Assembly: GCA_006538405.1 (NCBI GenBank)
Contig: BJKQ01000001.1
Location: forward strand, 2,480,001 to 2,544,000
Direction: 5' to 3'
Length of the DNA stretch: 64,000 bases
Source: Hansfordia pulvinata
Lineage: Eukaryota > Ascomycota > Sordariomycetes > Xylariales
Both the position numbers and the translations under genes were made by a program. The notes under the pieces were generated by a model that was not told the origin of the DNA, searched no databases, and saw nothing but the letters and a program-made list of their open reading frames with translations. This document shows positions 1 to 11,577 of this stretch, piece by piece (position 1 is the stretch's first letter; every line of letters begins with the position of its first letter).

Positions 1-3000
1 ACCATGTTGGTGGTGCTGAGCGTCTTTGTGAGCTTGAATTTTTCCTTCAGACCCAACTTGACGGCAGCGGGGACGGATTTCTCGTCCATCTGGATCTCGA
101 AGTAGACATTGTTGTGGTCGTTGAACTCCTTGTAATCCTTGATGAAGGAGGGGCCTTTCTCGGCTTTGATGATCTCTTCAAGCTTGGCTTTGAACTGATC
201 CGTCCAGTACCCAACAGGAAGTTCGTCGACGATGACAGTGGTGCTTTCCGGGTCTTCCAACCTGATCTTACCATCGACACTGATCTTGCCGGCTGCTTCG
301 GGCACGTACTCGCCCTTCCATCCGCGGTACCACGGCAGCATGGGCTCAAAGGGCTCTTCATCTTCTTGACCTTCCAAGCGACCCATACGACGACGCAGGT
401 TCCGGACAATATCGCTGGGGTTGTGGTTGGGAATATTGGTGCTCCAACCAGAGCCGATACCTTCAGCGCCATTTGCCAGCACCATCGGGATGACCGGGGC
501 GTAGTTCTTGGGCTCGATGCGCTTGCCGTCTTCGAGCTGGTGCTCCAAGTTCGGCTCGTCCAGGGGCGAAAAGACGCGGCGCGCAAACGGGACAGGCGCG
601 TGTGAATGTAACGGGCGCTGGCTGCATCCTTACCACCGGCAAGACGCGAACCAAAGTTACCACTGGGCTCAAGACAGTTGACGTTGTTGGATCCAACAAA
701 GTTCTGCGCCAAGTTGACAATGGTGGATTGCAGCGACTGTTCTCCGTGGTGGTAGGCCGTCTCCTCCGAAACGAAACCGGCGACCTCAACAACCTTCTTG
801 TCCTTGGTCAGATTGCGCTTCAAGCAAGCGTACAGGATTTTGCGCCCACCAGGCTTGAGACCGTCGAGCACCGAAGGAACCGATCGAATGTTGTCAGACA
901 TGCTGAAAAGGATCAGCTCGCGGTTGACAAAGTCCGTGTAGCTGATCCTCTCGGAGGTGTGGTCGAGGAAGGTTCCGGGAACGAAATCACCCAGCCACGC
1001 TTTACGGGCATCCGCCTTCTTGTTGGAGAAAGCGAGCTCCAGAAGCGCGGGCTCTTCGGACTTCATGGTGTCGAATAGCTTCAAGTGGTCATCCAGATTG
1101 TTGAAGTAGACCTGGGCATCCTCGTTGGAGCTGGTTCCCAGACCCTTGAAGTACTTGTAGTGCCATTTGTGAATCTGGGCTTGATTGGCCGCCCTCCATT
1201 CGTCGTACTGAGGTTGGTTGAAGAAAGACTTGAGCTTCTTGGGATCCTTGGGGTTGTTGCCCTGCCACACCTTCACAATCGGCGTGATGAACTCTCGGAA
1301 GAAGCCGGGAAGTTTCAGCAGAGACGGGTATTGGACCTGCAGGAAGTTGATGAGAAGACCCTTGATATGACTTCCGTCGTGATCCTGATCGGCCATAATC
1401 ATCAGTCTACCGTATCGCAAGCCCTGAGTGCTGGTATACTCCTGCTTGTGCTTGAGGCCCATGAACTGCTTGATGTTCTGAATCTCGGCATTCTTGGAGA
1501 TCTGATCCACGGTCGCATCGCGAACGTTCAGGATCTTTCCCCTGAGAGGGAAGACTCCGATACGGTCGGGGTCCAGGACGGCACGGCCGGCGACGGCCAA
1601 ACTCTTGGCGGAGTCACCTTCAGTCAAAATCAGGGTGCACTCGTGCCCACGCTTTGTACCAGCCAAGTTGGCATCGACAAGCTTAGCGTTGCTGATTCTC
1701 GACCGTTTGTTGCCATCACTCTTGGCAAGCATCTTATCCGCCTTGGCGTCGGCGAAGTGGATGATGTTGGCGATAGCCTCGGTGTTGCCAACCGCCTTGA
1801 GGAACTTATCAGACAGCTCACATTTGCTGCCAAACTGGCTGACTTTGAGGGTCATTTGCTCTTTGGTCTGCGAGTTGAACGAGGGGTTGTCGATGAAACA
1901 GTTGATGAAGATGAAGATGTGATTGCGGATGTGCGAGGCCTTGAGAGAGTGGCCCTTCTTCTTCCTGTTCAGGGTCTTGAGCAGGGATTCGCAAATCTTG
2001 TCCGCAATGTAGTTGACATGCGTGCCGCCGGTCGTGGTGGCAATCGAGTTGACAAAGGATACTTGCTGGAAGGATCCATCGGAGACGGCAAAGCCAATCT
2101 CCCATCTCCTGTGGTCTTTGCTGTCTTCCATGATGACAGTCTTTGCGGGGTCGACGGGCTCCTCGTCGCCTCGTTCGCGCTGGATGGACTTGGCATACAT
2201 GGTGCAGTATTGCTTGAAGTTGAGCTTGAGCACCTTGTCGTTCAAGTGCACTTTTACGCCGGAGATGGTGCCGGCCATGTCGTAGACTCGGCGGCACATG
2301 AGTGCTTCGAGATCGTCGTCAATGCCGTCCGGCATGTTGAAACGGGCGAAGTCGGGCTTGAAGGTGACACGGACAAAGTCGCTCGTCTTGTTCGAAGTGA
2401 TCTTGGCCTTCTCCATCTTGGACATGTTGTTGCGCCACGTCTGCTTGTAGCGCTTGCCATTCTTGGAATCTTGACATTCGAGGGTGAATTCGGTGCTGAA
2501 GACATTGCAAAGCTTGGCACCAAAACCGTTTCGACCACCGACGGTGCGCTTCTCGGTGTCGTCAAAGTTGGAACCGGCCAGAAGATGGCCGAAGACCAGC
2601 TCCGGGATGTAGACGTTCTCCTTGTCGTGCATTTCCACAGGGATTCCCTTGCCGTTGTTCTCGACGGTGATCTGGCCCTCGTCGCGGTTGATGGTGACTT
2701 TCATGGCCGTCATCGAAGGGTCGCGTTGCTTGTTGTCGGCAGCGTTGACGAGAATCTCGTCGAAGATCTTGTAGAGACCGGGGACGTAGCCCACCTTGGG
2801 GCGCAGCTCCATTTCCTCCGTCTCCTTTTTCAGAACCCACATCTGCTGCTCGGTGCGCTCGACGGAGCCAATGTAGGTATCGGGACGCAGGAGGATATGC
2901 TCGAGCTGGGTGAGCTTCTGATACGTTTCGGACGCGTTCTTGCCATTCTTGGCCGCGGTCGGCTTGGCATCGGGGCTGCCGTCGAGAACCATGCTGTCGT

Positions 3001-3410
3001 TGGAGATCTCGGCCAAGGGCTTGCCGGCCGCCTTCTTGGCCGCGGGTGCCTTCTTCTGCTTCTTGGCGCTGGGCGGGGTGTTTGAGAAGTCGTTGTCGTC
3101 GTCCTCGTCGCTCTCGGGCTTGGCGCGCTTCTTAGGCGCGGCCTTGGAGGACTTTAACGTTGTTTGGACCATCTTCTTGGAGGCAGCCTTGGCAGCAGGC
3201 TTCTTGGCCGGGGCCTTTGCCTTTGGTTTCTTCAGGGGGATGGCGTTAGTACTAGGCATGAGGGACGTACGGGTGAGCACACGCGTGGAGGGAGGCCAGG
3301 GAGGGGCAGAGAGAGGAGCAAAAAGGGCTTACGGGCTCGGGCTCGAAGCCATCAGACTCATCGTTGTCGATGTCGTCAAAAACCGAGTCGTCCATGATGT
3401 CCGAGTCCAT
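1..3410 (-). CDS. TOP2: DNA topoisomerase II (partial, runs off the window; apparent frameshift)
   Basis: Type IIA topoisomerase, which passes one DNA duplex through another in an ATP-dependent way in the nucleus. Exon 1 is 3410..3333 (26 acidic residues starting MDSDIMDDS). The intron is 3332..3230, with a TACTAAC branch site and AAG acceptor. Exon 2 runs from 3229 past position 1. Visible in order: a Lys/Ala-rich basic N-terminus, GHKL ATPase motifs (DEILVNAADN, NNGKGIP, GGRNGFGAKL), the TOPRIM motifs EGDSAKSLA and DQDHDGSHIKG, and the breakage-reunion domain with catalytic Tyr in ARYIHTRLS (codon 608..610). Just after the Tyr the frame breaks at a CCC run (589..591). The next frame continues the family sequence (PFARRVFSPLDEP) without a stop to the window edge, so one base seems missing. 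The C-terminal tail lies outside the window. The short exon 1 is inferred from perfect phase and an acidic start usual in fungal homologues. Confidence 0.95.
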
Positions 3411-3952
3411 GGCAGCAGCGGCGCCGGCGGCGGTGAGCTGCAGAGGGGTGGGAGTGGCGACGCGAGTCGTGATTTCGCGGTAAGGAGAGGGTGAAACAGG
3501 CGGCTAGTGCTGCGGCACGAGGCAGCAGTTCTCATGAAAACGCGACAGGCAGCCTCACAGAAGAGCGCGTCGGCGAAGGGGTGGGGGAGCCGAGCCGGGC
3601 AAGAGAGGGGACTCGGAGCGCCGCGAACGAGGGACAGGGGTGGTACGAGTGGTTGGGCAAGTGAGGAAGCGATTGAAATCGCGACGACGACGACGGCGAC
3701 GACGGGATGGTGGGTAGCGAACAGGTAAGGTAGGTCAGTCAGTCGTGAGGTGACAATGCAGCACAACAAGAATAACAAACGGTGCCTCGTGCGAGTGATA
3801 GGGCGGCGGTGTGGCAGCCGAGGCGTCCTGGCGGCAAGGACTGTGGTTGGGCGATGGGAATCGGTGGCGATTGTTGTTGTTGACGTTGTCCTGTCGTGTC
3901 GTTGCGCCTGCCGCGGTGGTCGTTGTTTGCTGGCTACCTGATCAGGGCACAA

Positions 3953-3992
3953 GTCAGGTCAGGTCAGGTCAGGTCAGGTCAGGTTAGGTCAG
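3953..3992. repeat. Pentanucleotide microsatellite (AGGTC)n
   Basis: About seven tandem AGGTC units, one with a T substitution (AGGTT), about 540 bp upstream of the TOP2 start. Confidence 0.9.
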
Positions 3993-4604
3993 CGCGCGCG
4001 GTCAGGTCAAGCCGAGGCGCGCCCAAGACGGCGGATTCCAGTGGGCGACTGAGGTGACGACTGACAGACGCGACGGGAACCCCACCGTATGTAATGTTTA
4101 TGTCCCAGCTCCGTACGAGTACGGCGCGACAGGGACTCCGTCCAGGGTTTTGTGGGGACATGCTTAGTAGGTACCTCCTCAAGGATCGATTCGCGTACTC
4201 TGACATTGAAAGGCACGTGTTGTCGCATACAAGCCAAAGTCCTCAAGACCTCGTCTGAACGACCTGGCGCGTCCGGGTTCAAGGGTCTGCATGACGGTCA
4301 ATTACGATTTGCGGGTCGCGTTTTGCCCCTTCCAGGCCTTTTCCTTTTGAGATTGGCGCGCTTTGTTGCGACGAACGCGGGCTTCATCATCAAACATGGG
4401 CTCAAGCTGATGAATGATGAGGGAATGTGGCCATCCGTGGTTCGATATTGCTCGGATGCTGGCGCGCCGTCTGCCATGAGCCGAGCCGCGCATCCAAGCA
4501 GCGGCGAACACTCCGGCCCGCGTCTCTCGAGATCCTCGCCTCGGTGCAATGCCCCAACCTCGCCGTTCCCCAGAGAAGCGGGCGGAGCCGAGCGTACGGC
4601 CGCC

Positions 4605-4650
4605 GTTTGACTGTTTGACTGTTTGACTGTTTGACTGTTTGACTGCTTGA
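4605..4650. repeat. Octanucleotide tandem repeat (GTTTGACT)n
   Basis: Five perfect copies of an 8-bp unit followed by a degenerate partial copy. Confidence 0.9.
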
Positions 4651-5390
4651 GTGGTGCAGCATCGTCGTATGCTGGTCACAAGACTCTGTCAGCTTAACTC
4701 GAGAGTGCTGGGCCTTGTTCTACGAGAATGCACTTTATATCATCATCCCCGACCCTCGTGGCCAACTACTGTTCGGCAGCTGGGAGTCGAATCAGCCACG
4801 GCTCGCCAACGAGTTGCTCACCGAGACGGTTTCGCGATGGATGTGGAACTTCTAAGGAGGAATATGCCCGACCACCCAACACATGCCACTTGCTCACGAG
4901 TAGGTAAAGGCAACCTTGTCCAAGTCAGTTACCCGCGGCCATGGTAAAACTATCCTCCCGCCGCTTCTCGAAAATGAAAGAATAGACAAGAGACGGTGAT
5001 GGAATTCCCGACCCGAGCGAGCACCAACTACTCGTACTGGCGGACAACCAAACCAGCGCTGTGTCCCTGGGCCCCTCAAAGCGCAGGGGGCACATACGTT
5101 GTCGTCGTCGTCGGAAGCAGCAGCCAACACGACACAACAGCAGGACTGCGGGCGAGCTCGTTTGCAAAGTCTTTGTCTTCGTTGCTGTGCCACGGCAGCA
5201 TGATGACCGAGCGCTGCCTCAGAGCCAACAATAGAAATCAACAACCACTCTGAAGGGTCCACGTTTCGTATCGCGATCACACGTTACAGCAAACAGAGGC
5301 ACTCACTCCCTCACCACCGTGTCTGTCGGTTGCTGAAGCCAAAGCCGCCATCGCCAGCTTTTGGACGCAAAGGGACGATATTGCATAGCC

Positions 5391-5393
<3 letters not shown>

Positions 5394-5427
<34 letters not shown>
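5394..5427. repeat. Trinucleotide microsatellite (CTG)n
   Basis: Eleven CTG units in non-coding DNA. The frames that read through it encode only Leu, Ala or Cys runs and show no other protein features. Confidence 0.9.
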
Positions 5428-5428
<1 letters not shown>

Positions 5429-5674
5429 GCATGCCTTGTGTGTGTGCCGCCCCAGGGCTCGAGCTCAGGCCTATGTAGGCTTACGTGTGCCTGTCTCCCG
5501 CCAGGTAGGTCAAGATGCACAACATGGCCGTCTGCGCCGTTGCACAGCATCGACCGGAGAGCCTGGCGCTCTCGAGTCCCGTCGGGGGCCTCCGGGGTCG
5601 CACCACCAGGCAGACGCCAGCCTCTTTTCCGTCGGAACACCCCGCCTCTCGGGATCCATCAGATTTTCCTGTGG

Positions 5675-5707
5675 CACGACACGACACGACACGACACGAC
5701 ACGACAC
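5675..5707. repeat. Pentanucleotide microsatellite (CACGA)n
   Basis: Six or more tandem CACGA units in intergenic DNA. Confidence 0.9.
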
Positions 5708-5849
5708 GGCATGACAGCCCAGGAATGCTGTGCGTCTCTTTGAAACCTTGGCTGGGGGGCCAGCGAGGATACCGGACGCGCCGTGGCCGACCGAATGAAC
5801 TCCAGCAGCCGTCCCGTCGGCACTCCCTCTCTTCTGGATGCAGGGTTCA

Positions 5850-5868
5850 GGGGGGGGGGGGGGGGGGG
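5850..5868. repeat. Poly-G tract (19 nt)
   Basis: An uninterrupted run of 19 G. Its length in the genome is uncertain because such runs are hard to sequence. Confidence 0.85.
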
Positions 5869-7765
5869 TAGGGGATCTTTTGCTGGACCCCAACTCTGCG
5901 GACTCACAATACAGTGGCGGCAAACAACACCGAACTGAATCCACTCAGAGTTGTTGGTCGTGGAGAACTGCCTTCCCTCACCTTCGTTTCAGCGAACATG
6001 TGGGGAAAAGGGGGGCTTGTACGGCTCGGCGTCTCCGGCAAAAGGCGGCCAGTCTCGAGAGCAAACCCCCCGGGAACGGCGGGAAGACACATGGCTGCGT
6101 TGTCCGTCAGACCCATGTGCTTTGGCGCCGCCCGTGCTCTCGAGGAACGGAACGGGGCACAGGGGGCTGGAGAGTTCTTTCTGTCACCACACGGCCCGCT
6201 TGGCCCCTGTGTGTGTTACCAGACGGGCCCCGGAGGCGTACGTTGTGCCAGCCAAGGGGCATGGGGCACCGGGACATAGGGCCCAGGGCACCGCCACTTG
6301 GTAGCATCGGCCGCCTGCAGACTGCAGTGCCGGCTTGACGATCAACAACAGCCTCACGGCCGGGGGCGACTCGGTGTGCGTATTACCAGAGGCGGGCAGT
6401 ATGCCAGATGCCACATTGCATCCCGCATGTCGAGAGGCCCGTCGTCGTCGTCGTCGTCGGAGCAGCAGAAGCAGCAGCAGAGGAGGAGAACACATTTCTT
6501 ATTGACACGCAGTACACATGTGGCTTTGTCACGGTCGCCGCCTCATATTCCGTTCGTGCTCCTCGGCCTCGTGGAAGAGGCGTGGCACGAACGGTAACAC
6601 ATCCCTCCTTTCTTCGAGGTGTCTTTTTCCGAAGGGTCACGAGGCCGCGGCGTCCCATACCGACATGCCCGCGAATGGAGAGAGTCCACCGGCCTGCAGC
6701 GGCTTGTTTGGTCGCCAGACGATGGAAGACTCTCGTCTCTTCGGGCAAACGAGACGGGGATGCTAGCCCAACGCCGTGTGAACGGGTCAGGATGGGCTTG
6801 TGGCGTGTTCTCACCGACTCATTAGCTGTGACAACTCAACTCGACTCAACTCTGAGCGAAAGAGAGGGTGGGGAGGGGTGGAAATAGGGATCTGGTATCT
6901 CTACCAGCTCGCCTTACCTTACTTTGACTAAAAAGAACCCCCCCCCCTCCTCCCTCTTCTCGAATCGACCTGGTCCTGGCAGGGCGCGAGCTCTATGGGT
7001 ACACGTAAGTCGAGTCGAGCTGTTCTTTGTCCTGGTCCTGGGGCAAAGTGGGTATCTGCGTGTAGAATTTGGCGCCTCTCTCCTTTTCTTTGTTCTCGCC
7101 CTCTCGCCCTCTCCCCTCCCCTCTCCTCTCCTTCCCTGTCCTGCCGTCTCTGTCCACAGGTCATGGAAGTACGTTAGATGGGCAGTGTGGTTTGGCTATT
7201 AGGCAAGTACCCGGTAATGCATGGAAGGTATTCATGTACGTACATGTATACACGCCCAGCACCGGAGTCGTAAAGGTGGTCCATCTGCAGCCTGCCGAGA
7301 GAACGGTCTGGGAGGATTGTGGTACAGGTATCACGGTATGCATCCCAGGCGAGGACAAGTCGGGTCCAGGCCAGTCAGTACCCGGTCCCGACGTGCCGTG
7401 TCAACTCAACCTCGCCCGTCCCCGCCCAGCGGACCATCGCCCTATCTGCTGCTCTTTACGTCTCTTTGATAATAGTAGGTAAGTAGGTAGGTAGGTCAGG
7501 CAGGTGAGTAGAGGTAAGCTGGTATGTAGGCAGCTAGAGAGAGGTAGATCATGTAAGGAAGTTTGCCTCGGCCTGGCTTTGCTAAGGCCCCCCCTCTCTC
7601 CCCCCCCTTTTTTTTTCTCTTTCCTCCGCCAAATCAGCAGCCGTGATTCGGGTGTGCCAGCCGGGCCTTAAGCAAGCCATGGATCCCCATCTTCGTCTAG
7701 ATTTGACTTGATATAAGGTGGATGGCGTCCAATAGTCGTCGGCCCGACATTAAGGTATGCCCATG

Positions 7766-7794
7766 TCCATATCCATATCCATATCCATATCTAT
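7766..7794. repeat. Hexanucleotide repeat (CCATAT)n
   Basis: About four and a half CCATAT units. A separate (GACC)n tract lies nearby at 7987..8012. Confidence 0.85.
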
Positions 7795-8191
7795 AGACGT
7801 GAGCGTACCGTCGTCCCCAATACACCGGCAGACTCACCGCCGCGGCTTCGGCTCCCTCCGTTTGACAGAGGCTGCTCGCAAGGGAGCCAGCCCACCGTGA
7901 GTGGATGAGCTGATATGGCGCTGGGCATCGGAGAGCTCTACTTACAAATATCGCCCCGTGCTCTATTCCCACTCACTTATACTGACTGACCGACCGACCG
8001 ACCGACCGACCGTCAGACCGTCAGACCGGCGGACCCCGGTTGGTTCGTCCTGGCTCTCATGCCACAAGCACGCCGGGGCCGATCGCAGGCTGGGAGCACC
8101 GTCATAGCCCGTCACTTCTCACTTTGTGGCTGAGAAACTCGACCTTCGCCAACCCCGACAAGAAGCGGTGGACACGCCCAAACGGCCTGTT

Positions 8192-8325
8192 CACCACCAC
8201 CACCACCACCACCACCACCACCACCACCACCAATCCTGACCGACTGACTGACTGACTGACTGACTGACTGACTGACTGACTGACTGGCTGGCAGGCGGGC
8301 TGGCTGGCGGGCTGGCTGGCTGACT
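8192..8325. repeat. Compound microsatellite (CAC)n-(GACT)n-(GGCT/GGCG)n
   Basis: Three different repeats abut: about 14 CAC units (8192..8233), about 12 GACT units (8240..8287), and a GGCT/GGCG-type tract to about 8325. It ends about 500 bp upstream of the APSES gene start. Confidence 0.9.
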
Positions 8326-8827
8326 TGGCTCGTTCCTCCCGAGAAAAGGCACCCATACCGCAAGCAGAGTCCGCCAACAACGCAGTCTGGTCTCATCTCT
8401 TTCAGGCCCGTCTCGTCCCATCCTGTCCCGTCACGTCCCGTCACGTCCTGCTCGGCTCAGCCTGCTTGCTTGCTTTGAGCCCGGCGACTGCCTGTTCTGC
8501 ATATCATATGCTTTGCCCGCTCGGGCCCTGGATGAGCAATCCCAGCCGTTCCCCTCTCTCGTCTCAAGGGCAAGACCCCATCTTCATCGTCATCGTCACA
8601 TCCTTTCCGAGAGCCCGTGCCGGATCGTGCGTGCCTGGAGCCTTAATTAAGGAGCCTCGGCCCCCCCTTTCCCCCCTTCGCTGTCTCGCCCGACGACTTC
8701 CCCATCCCAGCCCGCCACCCCCTTTCTTGTTCCCGTTCCTTGATCTCGCGAGAGACCGACACAGCGCCTCGACGGACGAGTCATCCAGCCGGCTCAGGCA
8801 CCGACACACGCTCGGTCTACTCAAACC

Positions 8828-10816
8828 ATGCTTTCCCTTTCCAACATGCTCAACCCCGCCCCCGGGACGTCGCTAGAGGACGACCGGTACCCGCTGACCC
8901 CGGACTCCCTGTCCCCGCACACCCCGACGCGATCCGCGTTCCCCCAGAGCGGCGGCGTGAGGGCGACGCACAGGGCGTCGCGGAGACGGGCCTCGCCGAC
9001 GGGCAACCGCCCCCGGGGCAAGATCCTCTTCCCGCCCCACGAGAGCCTCGACGACCACTCCCTGAGAGAGTACCGCAAGTTCGGCGTGACGGAGCTCGGC
9101 GCGATCCACGAGTTCTGCAGGCACGTCCCCTACAAGAGCGACAAGAGGGAGTTCTCGGCCAAGACGGACCGGGAGGGTTTCGAAGGTAGGTAGGAGAGTA
9201 GCAAAGGCCCGCTGGCCCGCCATCTCCTTCTGGTGGTCATGGATGCTAAAGACGACTATAGCCTTCGAGTACACGGTGCGGGAGCCCGTGGGCGGCAAGG
9301 AGTTCACAATCAGCTGGGACTCCAACATCGGTCTTGTCCGGATGACTCCGTTCTTCAAGATGTGCGGTTACCTCAAGGTAAGGCCCCGAGCGCGTGTTCG
9401 CCGCCACGGGGGAAGCTCTCTGACCGATGCCCACAGACAGCCCCGAGCCTGATGATGGACCGCAACCCGGGACTCAAGGCCATCTCCCACAACATCACCG
9501 GCGGCTCGATTCCGCATCAAGGTACGCACAGAGAAGAGAAGAGAAGAGAACGGATAACCAGGGCTCTCTCTCTCTCAACCCCAGCACCCAACAGACCGCC
9601 GTAAAAAAAAAAAAAAAAAAAAAAGGCACTCGCTGACTCGTTCGCTCTTCCGCCGCCAGGTTACTGGTCCCCGTACTCGTGCGCCAGGGCCGTGTGCGCC
9701 ACCTTCTGCTACAAGATCGCCGGCGCGCTCATCCCCCTCTTCGGCCCCGACTTCCCCTCCATCTGCGTCCCCGACAACCACGAGGGCTTCGGGCGGCTAG
9801 CCATCGACCCGGCGATCGTGCTGCGCGCCGCCGAGGAGGCCGAGCGCTTCCGCGCCCTGTACGGCAACATCGAGTCGTCTTCGTCGTCGTCGTCGTCGTC
9901 GTCGGCCGCGAGGGCCACGGCCAGGAACAACGCCGTCGCCGCCGTCGCCACCGCCCGGGGCAGCGATCCCGGATCCAGATCCGGACCCCCTGCGGCCGGC
10001 GGCAGGCGAGACCGAGACCGAGACCGAGGCCGCGGCAACGCGAGATACGCGCCCCGAGCCGGAACGGCGCCGAGCGCCGCAGAGGGGCAGAGGCTGGCGA
10101 TGCCACCGCCCCCGCCCCCGCCGCCCGCCGCCAACGCTCTCCCCCACGACCACCGCGATCGCCAGAACCCCCACCATGACCCGCGCCCTCAGGACCGCCG
10201 CGACCGCAAAGCCCGCCACCGCCGCCAGGCCACCACCCTCGACCGCACCCCGCGCGACGAGCAGAGCCCGGGAGGAGCGACTGCGCCGCATCCGCCGCCG
10301 CCGCCTCCGCCGTCACGGGCCAGCACTCTGCCGGGCTGCTGCTGCCCACACTGCGACCTGCCGCCGCCGCCGCCGCCCCTCGCGCCCAGGTCGTCCTCGG
10401 GCTGGACGCCGGTGAACCCGCCGGCGCCGCCGCCGTCGCCAGGGGGAGAAGCCGCCCCCGCAGCTGAGCCGCACCCGTGGCTCAGCGCAATGCCGGTGCC
10501 GGTGCCGGTGCCGCGAGCAGCTTCGGCGTCGGACCACCTCCAGCAGCTGCAGAGGCCGCTGAGCGGCGCGCTTCCCAGGATGCATCTCCCGCCCCCGCTG
10601 CCGGGCCCGGGCGCGGCGCACCGGCGGCGCGGCGGCGGCGGCGGCGGCGGTAGTGGCAGTGGGAGGAGCAGTGGCAGCAGCAGCTTGACGTCCTCACCGC
10701 GCCAGCACGCGCTGGGGTTCCCCTTCACCGGCTCCCCCTCCCCTGCCGCCTCGGCCCCCGGGGCGCGGACCGAGGGGGTGTGGGCCCGGGTCTCCGCGCT
10801 GCCGCCGCCGCCTTGA
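8828..10816 (+). CDS. APSES-domain transcription factor, Xbp1-like
   Basis: Probable sequence-specific DNA-binding regulator in the nucleus. Exons: 8828..9185, 9262..9377, 9437..9521, 9660..10816 (571 aa). Phases join cleanly and give the APSES/KilA-N core: FEYTVREP, SWDSNIGLVRMTPFFK, NPGLKAISHNITGGSI, then GYWSPYSCARAVCATFCYKI and ALIPLFGPDFPS (about residues 95-235). The N-terminus MLSLSNMLNPAP and this core resemble the Xbp1-type APSES proteins of Sordariomycetes rather than StuA or Swi6. From about residue 240 the chain is low complexity: a Ser run coded by (TCG)n, RD repeats, and Pro, Gly and Ser runs. Intron 3 holds a 22-A run (9603..9624). The start has a good context (AAACCATGC). The C-terminal frame is doubtful, because one missing base before about 10780 would extend it to about 11025. 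Target genes cannot be told from sequence. Confidence 0.8.
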
Positions 10817-11577
10817 ACTCCGGGGCGCCGGCACCGGAACTGGCGGAGGCGGAGGCGGCCTGCTGTCTCGTCAGCCTGAGCGGCGGCGGCGGCAGCGCTC
10901 CTGTTCCCGCTGCTGGCCCTCCCGTGCGGCGTCTCATGTGGGACGAGGACGCCCCCCTTTCGGCGACGAGGGACGAGCCGGGCGGGTCTTGCGCGCGCGA
11001 GCCGACGAGGGCGAGCTCGGTCTGATCCTCGTGATCCCGATAGGCGGACGCGTGTGAGTGCCGGACGGGCGTGTGTGGCTATAGTCATTCCACATCCTCG
11101 AGGAGGCTGGCATTATTGCGCAGCCGGCCGAGAGGGGTCGTAGCAATACGTGCAAGCACAAAGGGGAGAGAGGGCGTGTAGAGAAACCCAGATGACGGGC
11201 AGGTTGGATGAGACCACCTCGGGGCGTTTTGGATTCACGATCTGCTGTTGATTTTTTCTCTCGTGGGAATAGAATGAGCGCCTGGAACTGGAGTTGACTG
11301 TTTTTCGCTGGTTTTCTGGCTTTTCCATCTCCCTCGTTTAGCGATAGCCAGGACGGAATAGAGAGACCTCTCGGATATTTTCGCCACGATACGACTCCGT
11401 AGCCGTATCGGAACCTCTATACTCGTGTGTGCCCGCCGTGGCCATGTCCTTCTTCGCTCTGACAGCCACACAGACAGTGGTGGTCTGGGTGAGTCCGAAA
11501 TATGAAGAAGGTCATTGGGCCCCCTCTTTGCTCAGTCCTCTCCCCGCCCCCGCCTCCAACATGCACCCTTTCCTTCC
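10817..11577. other. Intergenic region between convergent genes
   Basis: Holds the 3' ends of the APSES gene and CNS1. The first 200 bp stay GC-rich and open in an alternative frame, which may be a misread C-terminus of the APSES gene. Nothing else is recognisable. Confidence 0.5.

Larger units (their letters stand above)
3411..8827. other. Intergenic region, no recognisable gene
   Basis: This 5.4 kb stretch lies between the divergently transcribed TOP2 and APSES genes, so it holds both promoters. All reading frames in it are short and of biased composition, and none resembles a known protein. It is full of simple repeats, listed separately, plus G runs and TAGG-rich DNA near 7474-7510. I see no tRNA or transposon. 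Confidence 0.6.

Noticed and set aside
1085..3085. Long plus-strand open frame of 666 codons
   Set aside because: It is antisense to the TOP2 ATPase/TOPRIM exon, is Leu/Val/Gly-rich as expected from the reverse strand of coding DNA, and has no domain.
5394..5427. CTG run as a coding polyglutamine or polyleucine tract
   Set aside because: Surrounding frames have no conserved sequence or start context, so it is a non-coding microsatellite.
7981..8325. CRISPR-like or regulatory repeat array
   Set aside because: These are contiguous microsatellites without spacers, in a eukaryotic genome.
10189..11088. Minus-strand open frame of 299 codons opposite the APSES C-terminus
   Set aside because: It arises from Pro/Gly-rich repetitive DNA, and its composition is that of a shadow frame.
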